A stretch of DNA of 64,000 nt from Amycolatopsis saalfeldensis. Lineage in GTDB: Bacteria > Actinomycetota > Actinomycetes > Mycobacteriales > Pseudonocardiaceae. Shown piece by piece: positions 12,001 to 22,157 of this stretch. The notes under the pieces are model-generated. The model saw only the letters and a list, made by a program, of their open reading frames with translations. It made no database searches and was not told the origin of the DNA. The DNA lies in assembly GCF_900110575.1 (NCBI RefSeq), contig NZ_FOEF01000002.1, positions 186,001 to 250,000 on the forward strand, read 5' to 3'. Every line of letters begins with the position of its first letter. Positions within the stretch are counted from its first letter, which is position 1. A program made the translations under genes and the position numbers.

Positions 12001-15000
12001 GACTCGCTGACCGCGGTCGAACTCCGCAACCGGCTGAACACCGGCGCGGGGCTCAAGCTGCCCGCCACCCTCGTCTTCGACTACCCGACGCCGGGCGCGC
12101 TGGCCGAGCACCTGCTCGAAGCGTTGTTCGGCGGCGAGGCCCCGGCCGAGCCACCAGCACTCGCGGCGGTCGAGGGCGACCCGATCGTGATCGTCGGCAT
12201 GAGCTGCCGCTACCCCGGCGGCGTCGACTCGCCGGAGGGCCTCTGGCAGCTGGTCGCCGACGGCGTCGACGCGATCTCCGGGTTCCCGGAAGACCGCGGC
12301 TGGGACGTGGAGTCGCTCTACCACGCCGATCCCGACCACCACGGCACCTCCTACACCCGATCCGGCGGCTTCCTGCACGACGCGGGCCAGTTCGATCCCG
12401 CGTTCTTCGGGATGAGCCCCCGCGAGGCCATGACCACCGACGCCCAGCAGCGCCTGCTGCTGGAGGTCTCGTGGGAGGCGCTCGAGCGCACCGGGATCGA
12501 CCCGGTTTCACTGCGCGGCAGCCGGACCGGGGTGTTCGCCGGAGTCATGTACAACGACTACAGCTCAACGCTTTCGGCCGCCGAATACGAGGGCTACCAG
12601 GGCCACGGCAGCGCGGGAAGCGTCGCCTCGGGCCGGGTTTCCTACACCCTCGGCCTGGAGGGCCCCGCGGTCACGATCGACACGGCGTGCTCGTCCTCGC
12701 TGGTGGCCATGCACTGGGCGGCGCAGGCGTTGCGCAGTGGTGAGTGCTCCCTCGCGCTCGCCGGCGGTGTGACGGTGATGTCGACGCCCGGCACCTTCGT
12801 CGAGTTCTCCCGGCAGAAGGGCATGTCGCCCGACGGGCGCTGCAAGGCGTTCGCGAACGCGGCCGACGGCGTCGGCTGGGCCGAGGGCATCGGCATGCTG
12901 GTGCTGGAGCGCCTTTCCGACGCCGAGCGCCACGGTCACGAAGTCCTCGCGGTGTTCCGCGGCTCCGCGGTGAACCAGGACGGGGCCTCGAACGGGCTGA
13001 CCGCGCCGAACGGCCCTTCGCAGCAGCGCGTGATCCGCCAGGCGCTGGCGAGCGCCGGACTGTCCACTTCGGACGTCGACGTGGTCGAAGCGCACGGCAC
13101 CGGCACCAGCCTCGGCGACCCGATCGAAGCCCAGGCCCTGCTGGCGACCTACGGCCAGGACCGCGCGGCCCCGCTGCTGCTGGGCTCGGTGAAGTCCAAC
13201 ATCGGCCACACCCAGGCCGCCGCCGGGGTCGCGGGCGTGATCAAGATGATCATGGCGATGCGGCACGGCGTGGTGCCCCGGACCCTGCACGTGGACGCGC
13301 CGTCGGGCGAGGTCGACTGGGCCGCGGGCGACATCGAGCTGGTCACCGAGCCGGCCGCGTGGCCGGAGACCGATCGTCCGCGCCGGGCCGGGATCTCCTC
13401 GTTCGGCATCAGCGGCACCAACGTCCACACGATCATCGAGCAGCCCGCCGCGCCCGCCATGATCGTGGACGCCGGCCCGGCTCCGTCCGGCGTGGTGCCG
13501 TGGGTGCTCTCGGCCCGGACCCCGGCGGCGCTGCGGGCCCAGGCCGGGCGCCTGCTGTCCCGGATGGACGGTCTGCACCCGGCCGACGTCGGGCTCTCGC
13601 TCGCCGAGGGCCGGTCCCGTTTCGACCACCGCGCGGTGGTGCTCGCCGGAGACCACGACGAAACCGTGCGCGCCCTGACCGCGCTTTCCGACGGCGAACC
13701 GGCCGCCGGGCTGATCGAAGGATCGGTGCTCGGCGGGAAGACCGCGTTCCTCTTCTCGGGCCAGGGTTCGCAGCGGCTCGGCATGGGCCGTGAGCTCTAT
13801 GACCGGTTCCCGGTGTTCGCCCAGGCCTTCGACGCGGTCACCGGCGAACTCGACCGGCACCTGGACCGGCCGTTGCGTGAGGTGATCTGGGGCGAGGACG
13901 CCGAAGCACTCGACGACACAGGCTGGACCCAGCCCGCGCTTTTCGCCGTCGAAGTCGCGCTGTTCCGGTTGGTGGAGTCCTTCGGCATCACCGCCGACCA
14001 GTTCGGCGGCCACTCGATCGGCGAACTCACCGCCGCGTACGCCGCGGGCGTGTTCACTCTCGAGGACGCCTGTGCGGTGGTCGCCGCGCGGGCTCGCCTG
14101 ATGCGGGAGCTCCCGGCCGCCGGCGCGATGATTTCGCTCCAGGCCGGCGAAGCCGAGGTCGCCGCCGCGTTGGACGGCCGGGAGAAGGAAGCCGGGATCG
14201 CCGCGGTCAACGGGCCGCTGTCGGTGGTGGTGTCCGGCCGGACCGAGGTGGTCGAGGAGCTCGCGCGGCACTTCGAGGGCGAAGGACGGCGGACCAAGCG
14301 CCTGCCGGTCAGCCACGCGTTCCACTCGCCGTTGATGGAGCCGATGCTGGCGGGCTTCCGGACGGTGCTCGAAGGCGTGTCGTTCGCCGAGCCCGTGGTG
14401 CCGGTCATCTCGAACCTGACCGGCCGGCCCGCGGCGCCGGGAGAGCTGGGCACCCCGGATTACTGGGTCCGCCACGTTCGCGAGGCCGTGCGGTTCGCCG
14501 ACGGGGTCGGGGCGCTGGCCGGGAACGGGGTCACGGTGTTCCTCGAACTCGGACCGGCCGCGGTGCTCACGGCGATGGCCCAGGAAACCCTCGCCGGCAC
14601 CGAGGTCGCCCTTCCGGTGCTGCGCAAGGACGGGTCCGAGGTGCGCTCGCTGGCCTCGGCGCTGGCCGGGCTGCACGCCCACGGCGCCGAAGCGGACCTC
14701 TCCGCGTTCTGGCCCGGCGCCCGGCGCGTCGACCTGCCGACCTACGCCTTCCAGCACGAACGCTTCTGGCCGGCCCCCGACTTCTCCGGTGGCGACGTCA
14801 CCGCCGCCGGGCTCGGCACGACCGGCCACCCGCTGCTCGGCGCCGCCGTCCAGCTCGCCGGGACGGCCTGGATGCTGTTCACCAGCCGGCTCTCCCTGCG
14901 GACCCAGCCGTGGTTCGCCGATCACGTGGTGATGGGTGCGCCGATGGTGCCCGGCACCGCGTTCGTCGAGCTGGCGCTGCGGGCGGCCGACGAGGTCGGC

Positions 15001-17505
15001 TGCGCCCGTGTCGACGAGCTGACCCTGGCCGCGCCGCTGGTGCTGCCGGCGATGGGCGCGGTACAGCTGCAACTGTGGGTCGGCGACGCCGACGAGTCCG
15101 GCCGCCGTCCGCTGACCGTCCACTCGCGACTCGACGGCGACGGCGAGCGACCGTGGACGCAGAACGCGAGCGGTGTGCTCGCCGTCTCGGGCCACACGGC
15201 CGAGTTCGACGCGAGCGTGTGGCCGCCCGCCGACGCCGAGGCGCTGTCGCTGGAGAACTGTTACGAGGAGTTCGCCGAGGCCGGTTTCGGTTACGGTCCG
15301 GCGTTCCAGGGCCTGCGCGCGGCCTGGCAGCGCGGCGACGAGATCTTCGCCGACATCGTGCTGCCGGAGGCGGTGGGGTCCGGTGCGGCGGCGTTCGGCG
15401 TGCACCCGGCGCTGCTCGACGCCACGCTGCACGCGTCGATGCTCGCCACCGGCGAAGGCGAGGGCGGGGGACTGCCGTTCTCCTGGGAGGGCGTTTCGCT
15501 GCACGCTTCCGGTGCGTCCGCGGTGCGGGCGCGGCTGACCCGCACCTCGAACGAATCGATGGCCATCGCGCTGGCCGACACGTCCGGGCAGCCGGTCGTC
15601 TCCGTGGATTCGCTGCTCGTTCGCGCGGTCGCCCCCGACCAGCTGCGCGGCGCCGAGGACGACGCGCTGTTCAAGCTGGAGTGGGTCGGCCTCGCCGCGG
15701 AGCCGGTGGTGCCCGGCTCGATCGCCGTGCTCGGCGCGGACGGCTCCGCGCTCGTGGAAGCGCTGAGCGGTCACGACGTCCGTGCTGCCGCGGACCTGGC
15801 GTCTCTTGTGGACGGTGAGGTGCCCGGGATCGTCCTGGTCCCGGTCCGCGGTGACTCGGCCGACGTGCCCGCTTCGGCCCACGAGCTGTCGTCGCGGGCG
15901 CTGGGCCTGGTCCAGCAGTGGCTCGCCGAGGAGAAGTTCACGGATTCGCGGCTGGTCTTCGTGACCGAGGGCGCGGTCGACGGCGGCGACGTCGCGGCCG
16001 CGGCCGTGTGGGGTCTGGTGCGCTCGGCCCAGTCGGAGCATCCGGACCGGTTCGGCCTGCTGGACTCCGGCCCGGTCCCGGGGCCCGTGCTGCTGGCCGC
16101 GCTCGGCTCGGGCGAGCCGCAGGTCGTCGTGCGGGACGAAACCGTCCTCGCGGGACGGCTGGCCCGGGCCACCGCGGGGGAGGCCCCCGCCTGGGACCCG
16201 GAAGGCACCGTGCTGATCACCGGCGGCACCGGTGGGCTCGGCGCGCTGCTGGCCCGGCATCTGGTGGCCGGGCGCGAGGTCCGCCACCTGCTGCTGGTCA
16301 GCCGCAGCGGCCTCGCCGCCCCGGGTGCCGGGACGCTGGTCGAGGAGCTGACCGAACAGGGCGCCGAGGTGACGGTGGCGGCTTGCGACGTCTCCGATCG
16401 GGCTTCGCTGGCCGAGCTGCTGTCCACCGTGCCCCGGCTGACGGCGGTGGTGCACACCGCCGGGGTGCTCGACGACGGTGTGGTCGAATCCCTGACGCCG
16501 CAACGGTTGTCCGCAGTCCTGCGGCCGAAGGCCGACGCCGCCTGGCACCTGCACGAGCTGACCCGGGAGAGCCCGCTGGCGGCGTTCGTCGTGTACTCCT
16601 CGATCGCGGGCACCTTCGGCGGGGCCGGCCAGGCCAATTACGCCGCGGGCAACGCGTTCCTGGACGCGCTGGCGGCCCGGCGCCAGGCCGACGGACTGGC
16701 GGGCGCGTCGCTGGCCTGGGGCCCGTGGGCCCAGGGGGCCGGGATGACCGGCTCGCTGAGCGAGGCCGACCTCGAGCGGCTGCGGCGCTCGGGAATGCCC
16801 GCGCTGTCACCGGAAGAAGGCGTCGCCCTCTTCGACGCGGCACTGGGCACGGGCGCGGCGGCCGTGGTGCCGGCCCGGCTCGACCTCGCCGCGCTGCGGG
16901 CGCAGGGGGAGATCCCAGCCCTGCTGCGCGGGCTGATCCGGACGCCGTCACGACGTTCCGCCGCGGCCGGCCAGATCACCGTGGACACCCTCGTCGACCG
17001 CCTGCGGGGACTGGCCGACGACGCCCGCGACGAGGTGCTGCTCGACCTCGTCCGCGGCCAGGCCGCCCTGGTGCTCGGGCACGCCGACGGCACCGGGATC
17101 GAGCCGGACCGGGAGTTCCGGAACCTGGGCTTCGACTCGCTGACCGCGGTCGAGTTCCGGAACCGGATGAACACCGCCACCGGCCTGCGCCTGCCGGCCA
17201 CGCTGCTGTTCGACTACCCGACCCCGGCCGGGCTCGTCGAGCACCTGCGCGGTGAACTCGTGGTGGCGGGCCCGGAATCCCCTTCGCTCATCGGGACGCT
17301 CGACCAGCTGGAAACCGCCTTCGCCTCGGCGACCGTCGACGAACAGCTGTTCAAGCAGATCGAAGGGCGCCTGGAGGTCCTGCGGGCCAAGTGGGCGGCG
17401 CTGCGGACCGGCTCGACGGACGCCGGGGACACGGAATTCGACTTCGACGCGGCCAGCGACGACGACGTCTTCCGGCTCCTCGACGACCAGCTCGGCCTCT
17501 CGTGA
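1..17505 (+). CDS. modular type I polyketide synthase, 3' part (three full KS-AT-DH-KR-ACP modules)
   Basis: The reading frame is open from base 1, so the gene is cut by the window edge; 5834 residues are visible. Order: end of a DH (DxxxQ motif near base 240), KR, ACP; then three modules of KS (about 2100, 7095, 12175), AT (3610, 8650, 13735), DH (4660, 9690, 14825), KR (5970, 11060, 16200) and ACP (6820, 11900, 17020). Each KS has DTACSSS, EAHGTGT and SN(L/I)GHT. Each AT has GHSIGE and HAFH, the malonyl-CoA signature. Each complete DH has HxxxGxxxxP and a DxxxH motif. Each KR has TGGTGGLG, an LDD motif (B-type) and YAAGN. Each ACP has LGFDSL. All domains look active, so each module should add a C2 unit and leave a trans double bond. 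The last ~70 residues resemble a C-terminal docking region ending [11 protein letters not shown]. There is no thioesterase, so the chain is handed to another subunit. The product is not identified. Confidence 0.97.
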   Translation, partial: SLAGERFDTTAWPPEGATPVDLGGAYDWFAEGGFEYGPAFQGVRAVWRLGEDVFAEVELPDHIGDAEAFGLHPALLDSALQAAALAERGEDGRSGMPFSWEGVSLHASGAASARVRLRPAGEDAVSLTVVDATGEPIASVDSLVFRGIPQEQGADPHRDSLFRTGWVPVPPAGVTAASVALLGADELGLGDFVVPQEDLAALLSGEVPDVVLVTVASAPVEAVPAAVVGELERLQQWLAEERFAGSRLVFVARGVTTGENLAAAAVWGLVRSAQTEHPGRFGLIDLDADAASASALPQAVASAEPSLRVHCGEVLAARLERLPAPPDTAGWDSDSTVLITGGTGGLGSILARHLVSRGVRKLVLAGRRGLSAEGAPQLRDELTGQGAEVTIAACDLADRDALAELLAAHPVTAVVHAAGVLDDGTVASLTPHQVETVLRPKVDAAWNLHELAGELSAFVLFSSVASPFGAAGQGNYAAGNAFLDALAQHRQALGLPGTSLQWGPWTQDAGMTGGLTGADIERMISSGVPPLAPEQGVALFDAAITSPEAVVLPAKLDLPVLGAQGDVPELLRGLVPARRRRAVAARTGSGGGLARQLAALAPADRREVLLDVVLSRVALVLGHAGAGSIDAARSFQDLGFDSLTAVDLRNRLSGAADVRLPATLVFDYPTPGALADYLLEELLGTSDAGVPAAALEPVDDDPIAIVGMACRYPGDVSSPEDLWRLVESGGDAISAFPENRGWDTAALYHPDLDHFGTSYTRSGGFLHDAGAFDAGFFGLSPREALATDSQQRLLLEASWEAIERAGIDPMSLRGSRTGVFAGIMYSDYGHLLSGKEFEGFRGNGSAPSVASGRVSYTLGLEGPAVTVDTACSSSLVAMHWAAQALRGGECSLALAGGATVLSNPDVFVEFSRQRGLAVDGRCKSFSDDADGVGWAEGAGVVVLERLSDAQRNGHEILAVLRGSAVNQDGASNGLTAPNGPSQQRVIRQALAAAGMSTSDVDAVEAHGTGTTLGDPIEAQALLATYGQDRETPLLLGSVKSNLGHTQAAAGVAGVIKMVMAMRHGVLPKTLHAGSRSSHVDWEAGAVELLTERTPWPETGGPRRAAVSSFGISGTNAHVILEQAPRVAEPERPEHPGLVPYLLAGKTPEALAAQAGRLASHLESHPELAPSDVAFSLATTRSAFAHRSVTLTGAEAIEGSVLPGKVAFLFSGQGSQRLGMGRELYARFAVFAEAFDAVAELLDGSVLEVMWGEDASVLNETASAQPALFAVEVALFRLVESWGVRPDFVAGHSIGEVAAAHVAGVLSLVDACTLVSARARLMGELPAGGAMVAIQATEDEVRPLLSGGVSIAAINGPESVVVSGVEAEVAVLVAGFEGRKSSRLQVSHAFHSPLMDPMLDEFRAVVTELSFAAPRISAVSTVTGQAAEWGSPEYWVRQVREPVRFADGVQMLVGEGVTKFVELGPDGVLSAMAQLSAPEGAVVVPLLRKDRPEELSALSGLARLHVHGVGVDWGSLFPGARRVDLPTYAFQRSWFWPDTLPEGDAAAFGLTAPGHPLLTGSVELAGDDGLLFTSVLSVRTHPWLADHSVHGRVLVPGTALLELAIRAGDEVGYGRIEDLTLAAPMVLPEQGALQVQLSVAAPDDAGFRRVAVHSRAGSSGPWTQNAAGLLAETALPDFGFDATAWPPEDAVAVDVSDCYERFAEGGFAYGPIFQGLRAVWRRGEEAFAEVSLPEDDTATEFGLHPALLDAALHAISQAGLDIEAGALPFSWAGVSLHATGASSVRVRLVRTGTNTVSITLTDTTGGPVATIEALAVRAVPGDRLATTADALFRPGWVTAAGPATVAESVSVLGAETLGLEDALRSAGVQVGEDSAPVVLYPVIGDRSDPAAAAHSVTAAVLGHLQQWLSEDSRLVFVTKGATTGDDLAGAAAAGLVRSAQTENPGRFGLVDLDQDPASMAALPQALASAEPELAIRGGEIFAARLDRASVAEPRRTWDPDGPVLITGGTGGLGRVLARHLAGEHGVRNLLLVSRRGGAAEGAAELVAELATLGADARLAACDVSDREALADLLARHPVSAVVHTAGVLDDGLIDSLTPERLDAVLRSKVDAAWNLHELTRDNGLTAFVTYSSAAATFGSAGQGNYAAGNAFLDALARHRHSLGLPAVSLAWGPWTRTGGMTGDLTQAELDRIARSGMPPLTVEQGMALFDAGLSGEEAVVVPARLDFGALRAQGEIPELLRGLIRGSTRRTAAAGAGSALAHGLAGLGAEEQAEALLDLVRTQVAMVLGHAGVAEIDPERAFTDLGFDSLTAVELRNKLNAATGLRLPATLVFDYPTAAALAAHLLDQLVGSAAETAVPLRALPPVADDPIVIVGMGCRYPGGVDSPESLWRLVAGGADAISAFPEDRGWDLDTLYHADPDHLGTSYTRSGGFLHDAADFDPGFFGMSPREALTTDSQQRLLLETSWEALERAGIDPRSLRGSQTGVFAGIMYNDYSSLLDGAEFEGYQGSGSAGSVASGRVSYTFGFEGPAVTVDTACSSSLVGLHLAAQALRSGECALALAGGVTVMSTPGTFVEFSRQRGLSADGRCKSFSDDADGVGWSEGAGMVVLERLSDARRNGHEILAVLRGSAINQDGASNGLTAPNGPSQQRVIRQALASGGLSTSDVDVVEAHGTGTTLGDPIEAQAVLATYGQDREIPLLLGSLKSNIGHTQAAAGVAGVIKMVMALRHGVLPKTLHAGTPSSNVDWESGDVTLLAEQIPWPETGRPRRAGVSAFGISGTNVHAILEQAPPAPAPEPAAEPAVVPWVLSGKTPDALRAQAARLSESGLGESSADVGFSLATSRSAFDHRAVVLVSPDSRQGLAALAAGEPDASVIEGSILAGRTAFLFSGQGSQRLGMGRELYARFAVFAEAFDAVAELLDGSVREVMWGEDASVLNETASAQPALFAVEVALFRLVESWGVRPDFVVGHSIGEVAAAHVAGVLSLVDACTLVSARARLMGELPAGGAMVAIQATEDEVRPLLSGGVSIAAINGPESVVVSGVEAEVAVLVARFEGRKSSRLKVSHAFHSPLMDPMLAEFRTVVEGLSFSVARISAVTGKAVEWESPEYWVRQVREPVRFADGVQTLVDEGVTKFVELGPDGVLSAMAQLSAPEGAVVVPLLRKDRPEELSALSGLARLHVHGVGVDWGSLFPGARRVDLPTYAFQRRRFWPSGAGKPIGDVRAAGLGAPAHPLLGAAVRVAGSDALLFSGLLSTRTQPWLAGHVVLGSVLLPGTALLELAIRAGEEVGCDRVEELTLAAPLVLPEQGSVQLQVAVAEPEESGRRAVTVYSRHEGEEDGPWTCHATGALAVGEYHAEPGTGVWPPAGAEPVELADFYEQRAADGFEYGPMFQGLRAVWRSGGEVFAEVALPEGSGAEAFGLHPALLDASLHAGAFDGRAADDRRSVPFSWTDVSLHAKGAKELRVKLGWDAEGAMTIAATDRSGAPVASVGALRVRAVSADQLSSTDRDSLFGLDWVPVQADAAGLGTPIVLGPDSLGLADALQAAGADVECHADLASVGSPAGPVLVALAGTPGEVPESVHTTSAWALALLQEWLAQERFAGSRLVFVSRGANSGEDVTAAAVQGLVRSAQSENPGRFGLVDLDEEPSGLLAAALCAEEPQLLVRDGTLLAGRLVRVAAGTADRWDSEGTVLLTGGTGGLGAVLARHLVAERGVRHLLVLSRRGPAATGAAELAAELTDLGADVRVEACDVSDRAALADTLAAIPGDHPLVAVVHTAGVLDDGVIGSLTPERMDTVLRPKVDAGWNLHELTRDLPLSAFVVFSSIAGVFGSAGQGNYAAGNAFLDALMRRRNAEGLPGVSLAWGPWARTGGMTGELSAADLERMARSGIPPLPAERGVELFDAALAAGGPLVLPVRLDLPVLRAQDEIPALLRGLIRAARRPAGSATTAGLIRRLSGLTEAERRADLLELVRTQVALVLGHDGAGEIDPGRAFRDLGFDSLTAVELRNRLNTGAGLKLPATLVFDYPTPGALAEHLLEALFGGEAPAEPPALAAVEGDPIVIVGMSCRYPGGVDSPEGLWQLVADGVDAISGFPEDRGWDVESLYHADPDHHGTSYTRSGGFLHDAGQFDPAFFGMSPREAMTTDAQQRLLLEVSWEALERTGIDPVSLRGSRTGVFAGVMYNDYSSTLSAAEYEGYQGHGSAGSVASGRVSYTLGLEGPAVTIDTACSSSLVAMHWAAQALRSGECSLALAGGVTVMSTPGTFVEFSRQKGMSPDGRCKAFANAADGVGWAEGIGMLVLERLSDAERHGHEVLAVFRGSAVNQDGASNGLTAPNGPSQQRVIRQALASAGLSTSDVDVVEAHGTGTSLGDPIEAQALLATYGQDRAAPLLLGSVKSNIGHTQAAAGVAGVIKMIMAMRHGVVPRTLHVDAPSGEVDWAAGDIELVTEPAAWPETDRPRRAGISSFGISGTNVHTIIEQPAAPAMIVDAGPAPSGVVPWVLSARTPAALRAQAGRLLSRMDGLHPADVGLSLAEGRSRFDHRAVVLAGDHDETVRALTALSDGEPAAGLIEGSVLGGKTAFLFSGQGSQRLGMGRELYDRFPVFAQAFDAVTGELDRHLDRPLREVIWGEDAEALDDTGWTQPALFAVEVALFRLVESFGITADQFGGHSIGELTAAYAAGVFTLEDACAVVAARARLMRELPAAGAMISLQAGEAEVAAALDGREKEAGIAAVNGPLSVVVSGRTEVVEELARHFEGEGRRTKRLPVSHAFHSPLMEPMLAGFRTVLEGVSFAEPVVPVISNLTGRPAAPGELGTPDYWVRHVREAVRFADGVGALAGNGVTVFLELGPAAVLTAMAQETLAGTEVALPVLRKDGSEVRSLASALAGLHAHGAEADLSAFWPGARRVDLPTYAFQHERFWPAPDFSGGDVTAAGLGTTGHPLLGAAVQLAGTAWMLFTSRLSLRTQPWFADHVVMGAPMVPGTAFVELALRAADEVGCARVDELTLAAPLVLPAMGAVQLQLWVGDADESGRRPLTVHSRLDGDGERPWTQNASGVLAVSGHTAEFDASVWPPADAEALSLENCYEEFAEAGFGYGPAFQGLRAAWQRGDEIFADIVLPEAVGSGAAAFGVHPALLDATLHASMLATGEGEGGGLPFSWEGVSLHASGASAVRARLTRTSNESMAIALADTSGQPVVSVDSLLVRAVAPDQLRGAEDDALFKLEWVGLAAEPVVPGSIAVLGADGSALVEALSGHDVRAAADLASLVDGEVPGIVLVPVRGDSADVPASAHELSSRALGLVQQWLAEEKFTDSRLVFVTEGAVDGGDVAAAAVWGLVRSAQSEHPDRFGLLDSGPVPGPVLLAALGSGEPQVVVRDETVLAGRLARATAGEAPAWDPEGTVLITGGTGGLGALLARHLVAGREVRHLLLVSRSGLAAPGAGTLVEELTEQGAEVTVAACDVSDRASLAELLSTVPRLTAVVHTAGVLDDGVVESLTPQRLSAVLRPKADAAWHLHELTRESPLAAFVVYSSIAGTFGGAGQANYAAGNAFLDALAARRQADGLAGASLAWGPWAQGAGMTGSLSEADLERLRRSGMPALSPEEGVALFDAALGTGAAAVVPARLDLAALRAQGEIPALLRGLIRTPSRRSAAAGQITVDTLVDRLRGLADDARDEVLLDLVRGQAALVLGHADGTGIEPDREFRNLGFDSLTAVEFRNRMNTATGLRLPATLLFDYPTPAGLVEHLRGELVVAGPESPSLIGTLDQLETAFASATVDEQLFKQIEGRLEVLRAKWAALRTGSTDAGDTEFDFDAASDDDVFRLLDDQLGLS
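3625..4570 (+). repeat. AT domain block, module 1 copy of a near-duplicate
   Basis: This AT-coding block is about 95% identical by eye to 8668-9605. It is much richer in T and in GTT, TTG, GCG and GAT codons than the flanking KS and DH DNA. It runs from the FLFSGQGSQ motif to the PTYAFQ motif. Outside these borders the two modules drift apart to ordinary paralogue divergence. Confidence 0.85.
8668..9605 (+). repeat. AT domain block, module 2 copy of a near-duplicate
   Basis: Second copy of the low-GC AT block. It differs from the first mainly by a 9-base deletion near base 9291 (three residues, S-T-V) and a divergent patch just before it. The third AT (13735-14690) is GC-rich and clearly different, so the sharing is limited to modules 1 and 2. 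Confidence 0.85.
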
Positions 17506-17508
17506 GGA

Positions 17509-18084
17509 TCACTCGGCCGATCGTGAGTTCTTTCGCTGGTTGGCCATGAAGCGGGCTTTCTTCTGACGATTCCCGCAAGTGCCCATGTCACACCATTTGC
17601 GGGTGCGGCTCTGGCTGGTGTCGAAAAAGGCGGCTCGGCAGCTGGGAGAGGCGCACAAGGCCAGCTTCCCGTCCCGTTCGCCGGCGAGGATGCCGATCGC
17701 GTCGGCGGCGATCACACCGAGCGCGTCTTCCACACAGGAAGCCGAGCCGAGCTGCCATCGCCGCTTGCCCTCGGGCGTCAGCACGGCCGCGGCCCGGCCC
17801 TGCGCGCTGCGGTCATTGATGACTCGGACGGCCGCCGCGGGGAGGGGGCCCTGGATCGCCGCCGCGGTCGCGGCGGCGTGAATCGATTCCCTCAGCTCCC
17901 GGGCGAGTTCGAGCTGGGCATCGGTGCAGGAGTCGACGGCGAGGCCGCTCACCGCCAGCCAGTCGACGAGCCGGCGCGGGGTGGGAATGCGCTCCACCGC
18001 CTCGCCATGACGCTCCGACAGAGTGCCGGTGAAGCTGGTCGCCAGCACGGTGCCGAGCCGAAATTCGGGGAACTCCACGCGCAT
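17509..18084 (-). CDS. CGNR zinc-finger regulator with ABATE-type N-terminal domain
   Basis: 191 residues. The N-terminal ~140 residues look like the stress/ligand-sensing domain paired with CGNR zinc fingers. The C-terminus carries C-x4-C and C-x4-C pairs (CASPSC and CDMGTC, followed by GNRQKKARF), which is the CGNR finger itself. Such proteins are thought to bind DNA as regulators. The gene converges on the PKS with only 3 bases between the two stop codons and is divergent from the epoxide hydrolase gene. No ribosome binding site precedes its ATG; an operator-like palindrome ends 3 bases upstream of the ATG, so the transcript may be leaderless and autoregulated. A role in controlling this end of the cluster is inferred. 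Confidence 0.88.
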   Translation of the reverse strand: MRVEFPEFRLGTVLATSFTGTLSERHGEAVERIPTPRRLVDWLAVSGLAVDSCTDAQLELARELRESIHAAATAAAIQGPLPAAAVRVINDRSAQGRAAAVLTPEGKRRWQLGSASCVEDALGVIAADAIGILAGERDGKLALCASPSCRAAFFDTSQSRTRKWCDMGTCGNRQKKARFMANQRKNSRSAE

Positions 18085-18086
18085 GG

Positions 18087-18145
18087 AACCAGCTTAGCAG
18101 GTTGCACCCAGGCATCGAGGCCTGCTAGAACCATCTAAGACGGTT
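18087..18145. promoter_or_regulatory. twin operator-like palindromes between CGNR regulator and epoxide hydrolase
   Basis: Two 17-base near-palindromes share the pattern AACC-NN-CT-N-AG-NN-GGTT: AACCAGCTTAGCAGGTT at 18087-18103 and AACCATCTAAGACGGTT at 18129-18145. Their centres (18095 and 18137) are 42 bases apart, four helical turns, so both face the same side of the helix. A separate 7-base inverted pair, TAGCAGG (18095-18101) and CCTGCTA (18121-18127), joins them. One bound regulator could control both divergent genes. Confidence 0.7.
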
Positions 18146-18167
18146 CCCTGCTGACCGGGAGGTTCTC

Positions 18168-19337
18168 ATGTCCCATCCGACCAGTGACGTGCAGGCATTC
18201 GAAGCCCACGCACCCGACGCAGACCTCGACGATCTGCGGGCGAGGCTCGCCGCCGCGCGGCTGCCGGAGGCCGAGACGGTCTTCGGCGCCCCGCCCGGCC
18301 CTCGGCGATGGGACCAGGGCGTGCCGCTCGCCGACCTCGTCGACGTCGTGCACTACTGGCGCACCGGGTACGACTGGCGGTCGTTCGAGGCGCGCCTCGA
18401 CGAAATCGGCCAGTTCCGCACCACCATCGACGGCCTCGGAATCCACTTCCTGCACCGCCGGTCCGCGCGCGCGGATGCCACTCCGCTGATCCTGACGCAC
18501 GGCTGGCCGGGCAGTATCGCCGAATTCGTCGACGTGGTGGACGAACTTGCCGATCCTGAAGACGGGCCGGCGTTCCACGTCGTGGTCCCGTCGCTGCCGG
18601 GCTTCGGCTACAGCGGCAAGCCCGCCACCACCGGGTGGGGGACCGAAAAGATCGCGGCCGCCTGGGTGGAACTGATGGGCCGGCTCGGCTATGGCGAGTT
18701 CCTCGCCCACGGCGGCGACTGGGGCGGCACTATCACCACGGTGCTCGCCGGCCGCTTCCCGGAGCACGTGCTCGGCATCCACACCACGTTCGCGGAGGGA
18801 CTGCCCGGATCGAGCATGGACGGGCTGACGGCGCTCGAGCGCGAGTGGACCGAAGGAACCCGCCATTTCTGGCGCCACCGCGCGGCGTACGCGAAGCAGC
18901 AGGCGACCCGGCCGCAGACCATCGGCTACTCGCTGGTCGACTCGCCGGCCGGGCTGCTCGCCTGGATCCTCGACAAGTTCGCCGAATGGTCGGACACCGA
19001 AGACAGCCCGTTCGAAACGATTTCGATCGATCGTCTTCTCGACGACGTCACCCTGTATTGGCTGACCCGCAGCGGCGCGTCGGCGGCCCGGATCTACTAC
19101 GAAAGCCACAACTCGCTGGATCCCGGACTCCGGGTCGACGTCCCGGCGGCCGTCACCATGTACCCCCGCGACATCGAAAGGTATCCGCGCCGCTGGGCGC
19201 GGGAGCGGTACCGGCAGATCGTCCGCTGGCGGCAGCCCGGGGCCGGGGGGCACTTCCCGTCGCTGGAGGTGCCCGGGTATTTCGTCGAGGACCTGCGAGA
19301 GGGCCTGGCGGCCGTGCTGGCCGTCGCTAGGGCGTGA
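18168..19337 (+). CDS. epoxide hydrolase, EHN plus alpha/beta-hydrolase domains
   Basis: 389 residues. Residues ~8-110 match the epoxide hydrolase N-terminal (EHN) region with WRSFEARLDEIGQF; the rest is an alpha/beta hydrolase. HGWPGS forms the oxyanion region, GGDWGG holds the nucleophile Asp184, Tyr residues sit in IYYESH, and the base is His in GAGGHFPSLEVP near the C-terminus. The enzyme opens epoxides to vicinal diols with water and should be cytosolic. The start is ATG with GGGAGG 8 bases upstream. The 3' end overlaps the converging ABC permease gene by 11 bases. Next to a PKS it may be a tailoring enzyme, but it could equally be a general detoxification enzyme; no oxygenase that would make an epoxide is visible nearby. 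Confidence 0.9.
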   Translation: MSHPTSDVQAFEAHAPDADLDDLRARLAAARLPEAETVFGAPPGPRRWDQGVPLADLVDVVHYWRTGYDWRSFEARLDEIGQFRTTIDGLGIHFLHRRSARADATPLILTHGWPGSIAEFVDVVDELADPEDGPAFHVVVPSLPGFGYSGKPATTGWGTEKIAAAWVELMGRLGYGEFLAHGGDWGGTITTVLAGRFPEHVLGIHTTFAEGLPGSSMDGLTALEREWTEGTRHFWRHRAAYAKQQATRPQTIGYSLVDSPAGLLAWILDKFAEWSDTEDSPFETISIDRLLDDVTLYWLTRSGASAARIYYESHNSLDPGLRVDVPAAVTMYPRDIERYPRRWARERYRQIVRWRQPGAGGHFPSLEVPGYFVEDLREGLAAVLAVARA

Positions 19338-20160
19338 GCGGACGGCGGAAGCCCAGCACCGCGAAGCCGAACGACACGATCACGATCACCGCGCTGATCA
19401 CCACGGCGGGCGCCAGGGCCGCCGACCCCGGAATGCCCAGCGCGACCGCGCGGGTCGCGTCGACCGCGTAGGTCAGCGGGTTGGCCCGCGCGACGACCTG
19501 GAGCCAGGCCGGGAGATCGGCCACGGGCACGTAGGCGCTCGAGGCGAACATCAGCGGGAAGAGCGCGATGCCGTTGATGGTCTGCATCGGCTCCGCCTTG
19601 CGGATCCAGGTCCCGACCGCCAGGAAGACCCAGCCGAGGGCCCAGCTGACCACCAGCGTGAGGCCGATCGAGATCAGGATGCCCGTGACCCCGCCCTTCG
19701 GGGTGTAGCCGAGCAAGGCGATGGCCAGCACCAGGATGAGGATGATCTGCACCGCGCTGCGGCACAGATCGGACAGGCTGCGCGCGATCAGCAGGGAAGC
19801 CGGCTGGATGGGCAGCGACCGGAGCCGGGACACGACGCCGTTCTTGAGGTCCTCCACCAGCCCGACCCCGCTCTGCAGCGACGACTGCACGGCGTTGTCG
19901 ATCAGCACGGCCGGCACCAGGTAGTCGACGTAGGAGATGCCCTGCGGGAAGTGCGGCGTCATCAGGAGGTTGGCGAACACCTGGGTGAACAGGAACAGCA
20001 GGATGACCGGCTGCATCAGCCCGAACACGACCAGCTGCGGCTCCCGGACGAGCGCGCGCAGGGAACGGTCGGTGAGGACCAGGATCTGGGACGCCACCGA
20101 GCTTCCCGGCCACCGCGCCCGGGTCGTGGCTCCGGGGGTGCGGGCGAGGGTCGAGGTCAT
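19327..20160 (-). CDS. ABC-2 type transporter permease, DrrB-like
   Basis: 277 residues with about six hydrophobic segments and the cytoplasmic-loop region typical of antibiotic-export permeases (EDLKNGVVSRLRSLPI). It would form the membrane channel for the ATPase encoded just upstream. Its ATG overlaps the ATPase stop codon in an ATGA junction, so translation is coupled. A longer reading frame upstream is only open frame across the ATPase gene. Together with the thioesterase gene upstream it forms a three-gene unit reading away from the C-A-PCP gene. Export of the polyketide, or self-resistance, is the likely job by analogy with DrrAB; the substrate is not shown by sequence. Confidence 0.92.
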   Translation of the reverse strand: MTSTLARTPGATTRARWPGSSVASQILVLTDRSLRALVREPQLVVFGLMQPVILLFLFTQVFANLLMTPHFPQGISYVDYLVPAVLIDNAVQSSLQSGVGLVEDLKNGVVSRLRSLPIQPASLLIARSLSDLCRSAVQIILILVLAIALLGYTPKGGVTGILISIGLTLVVSWALGWVFLAVGTWIRKAEPMQTINGIALFPLMFASSAYVPVADLPAWLQVVARANPLTYAVDATRAVALGIPGSAALAPAVVISAVIVIVSFGFAVLGFRRPLTP

Positions 20161-21143
20161 GCGGGACTCCACGAGGCTCGGGCCGGATGGGGCGCGGACT
20201 TGTTGGCGAGCGCCAGGTAGACGTCGTCCAAGGTGGGTTCGCCGAAGGCCAGCTCGGCGGCCTCGATCCCGCCGTCGTCCAGCGCCCGGATCACCGCGGC
20301 GAGGTCCTTCGAGGCGCCGACCGGGGTGATGATCGTGGCGCCGTCCGGCCCGATCGAGGGCGTCATCCCGGCCTGCTCCAGCGCGGCACAGGCGGTGGCC
20401 GGATCGTGCCCGGGTTCGAGCACCACGGTGACCGACCGGCGGCCCACCTGCTCCTTCAGCTCGGCGGCGGTGCCCGAAGCGACCACGGTGCCGGCCGAGA
20501 GCATCACGATCGAGTCGGCGAGCCGGTCGGCCTCGTCGAGGTACTGGGTGGTGAGCAGGACGGTCGTCCCCTCCGCGACGAGGCTTTCGACGATCTCCCA
20601 CAGGTTGATCCGGCTCGACGGGTCGAGCCCGGAGGTGGGCTCGTCGAGGAAGATCACGTCCGGGCTGCCGACCAGGCACGCGGCCAGGTCGAGCCGCCGG
20701 CGCATGCCCCCGGAGTAGGTCTGGCTCAGCCGGGTCGCGGCCGCGGTGAGGCCGAACACCTCCAGCAGGTCGTCGGCCCGGCGTTTGGCGGCCTTGCGGT
20801 CGGCGCCGAGCAGGCGGGCGATCAGGACGAGGTTGTCGCGCCCGGTGAGCCGTTCGTCCACCGAGGCGAACTGGCCGGTGAGCCCGATGACCTCACGCAT
20901 CTTCTTCGGCTCGGCGCCGACGTCGAAGCCGGCGACCCGGACCGTGCCCGAGGTCGGCGGGGTCATCGCGGTGAGGATGTTGACGAGCGTGGTCTTGCCC
21001 GCGCCGTTGTGCCCCAGCAACGCGAGCACCGAACCCTGCGGGGCGGAGAGCGTCACCGAATCCAGGGCGCGCACCGAACCGAATTTCTTGCTGACGCCGA
21101 TCGCTTCGATCATCGGTCGCCGGTCTGAGCGGATCGCGGTCAT
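20157..21143 (-). CDS. ABC transporter ATP-binding protein, DrrA-like
   Basis: 328 residues from the preferred ATG at 21143, which has GGGGAG about 8 bases upstream; a TTG six codons earlier lacks such a site. Walker A is GHNGAGKTT, the Q-loop lies in TGQFAS, the signature is YSGGM, Walker B is FLDEPTSGLD, and the H-switch region lies just after. The C-terminal ~90 residues are the extra domain found in DrrA-type drug exporters, ending in the GEPTLDDVYL motif. It powers the permease encoded next (ATGA overlap). The type II thioesterase stop lies only 36 bases upstream, which suggests one transcript. Confidence 0.94.
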   Translation of the reverse strand: MTAIRSDRRPMIEAIGVSKKFGSVRALDSVTLSAPQGSVLALLGHNGAGKTTLVNILTAMTPPTSGTVRVAGFDVGAEPKKMREVIGLTGQFASVDERLTGRDNLVLIARLLGADRKAAKRRADDLLEVFGLTAAATRLSQTYSGGMRRRLDLAACLVGSPDVIFLDEPTSGLDPSSRINLWEIVESLVAEGTTVLLTTQYLDEADRLADSIVMLSAGTVVASGTAAELKEQVGRRSVTVVLEPGHDPATACAALEQAGMTPSIGPDGATIITPVGASKDLAAVIRALDDGGIEAAELAFGEPTLDDVYLALANKSAPHPARASWSPA

Positions 21144-21179
21144 GGACAGAACTCCCCGCAACTGCGTGGTCGATGTGGG

Positions 21180-21935
21180 TCAGGTCGGGCCCAGCCGGTC
21201 GCGGACCACCTGCAGGACCGCTTCCTGGTGCTGGGTCAGGTAGAAATGGCCGCCCCGGTAGACGTTCAGGTCGAACCCGGCGGAGGTGTGCTCGCGCCAC
21301 CGCCCGACCTCCTCGAGGGTGGCTTTCGGGTCGCTGTCGCCGGTGAGCGCCGAGATCGGGCACCGCAGCGCCGGGCCCGGCCGGTACCGGTAGGTCTCCG
21401 CGGCCGTGTAGTCGGCGCGGATCGACGGCATCGCCATCCGCATGATCTCCTCGTCGCCCAGCGCGCGGGAGTCCGTCCCGCTGAGCGCGCGGATCTCGGC
21501 GAGCAGGCCGTCGTCGTCCTTGAGGTGGACCCGTTCGTCCCGGTGCGCCGAGGGCGCGCGCCGGGCCGAGACGAACAGCCGGAGCGGGGCGGGCAGACCG
21601 GCCCGCTCCATCCGCAGGGCGATCTCGAAGGCCAGGGTGGCGCCCATGCTGTGCCCGAAGAACGCCACCGGGCCCTCGAGTTCCGGTTGCAGTGCCTCGA
21701 AAGCCGCGTCGGCGAGCCGGCCGAGGTCCTCGATGCACGGTTCGCGCCGGCGGTCCTGCCGCCCCGGGTACTGCACCAGGCCCACGTCGATCCCGGGCGC
21801 CAGTGGCTTGGCCATCGGCACGTAGAAGCTGGCGGAACCCCCGGCGTGCGGCAGGCAGATCAGCCGCACCGCACCGGGACGAGCCACCGCCGGGTGCCGT
21901 ATCCAGAGATCACGGTCGAGTTCGGTGTTCGTCAC
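21180..21935 (-). CDS. type II thioesterase (editing, alpha/beta hydrolase)
   Basis: 251 residues. The catalytic Ser96 lies in GHSMG, the His in GGHFYL near residue 230, and an Asp in GDSDP. Length and motifs fit the stand-alone thioesterases that remove stalled or wrong acyl groups from PKS and NRPS carrier domains. The start is GTG with AAGGAAG upstream. It is the first gene of a leftward unit with the exporter and is divergent from the C-A-PCP gene, so it probably serves both that protein and the PKS. It is not expected to release the final product, although no releasing domain exists in the visible PKS. Confidence 0.93.
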   Translation of the reverse strand: MTNTELDRDLWIRHPAVARPGAVRLICLPHAGGSASFYVPMAKPLAPGIDVGLVQYPGRQDRRREPCIEDLGRLADAAFEALQPELEGPVAFFGHSMGATLAFEIALRMERAGLPAPLRLFVSARRAPSAHRDERVHLKDDDGLLAEIRALSGTDSRALGDEEIMRMAMPSIRADYTAAETYRYRPGPALRCPISALTGDSDPKATLEEVGRWREHTSAGFDLNVYRGGHFYLTQHQEAVLQVVRDRLGPT

Positions 21936-22157
21936 GGCTTCCTTTCCGGTCGGGGGAGCACTTGACCGGCATCATGGGAGACGGCTGAGTCTTGCGGCCA
22001 GCCGGCATAACACCGAACTTCTCGGGTTACTTCTAGTGTCGGGCGCCCGAGGTTTAGTGAGAACCGCAGTGGCGACCGGGTCATAGTTGCCCCGGCGAGC
22101 GGCGTCGAATCCTTCCGGCCGCGGCCCCACGTCGAAGGACTGAGGAGCTGAAGTCGG
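21936..22157. promoter_or_regulatory. divergent promoter region with a 12-base perfect palindrome
   Basis: 222 bases separate the thioesterase and C-A-PCP starts. A perfect palindrome, TCGGGCGCCCGA, lies at 22039-22050, and CTCGGG at 22021-22026 repeats its half. No confident -35/-10 pair could be assigned. A shared operator is possible, but GC-rich palindromes arise by chance in this genome. Confidence 0.35.

Noticed and set aside
12565..16554. 1329-residue minus-strand open frame inside the PKS gene
   Set aside because: Same reason: it mirrors PKS codons and contains no recognisable motif.
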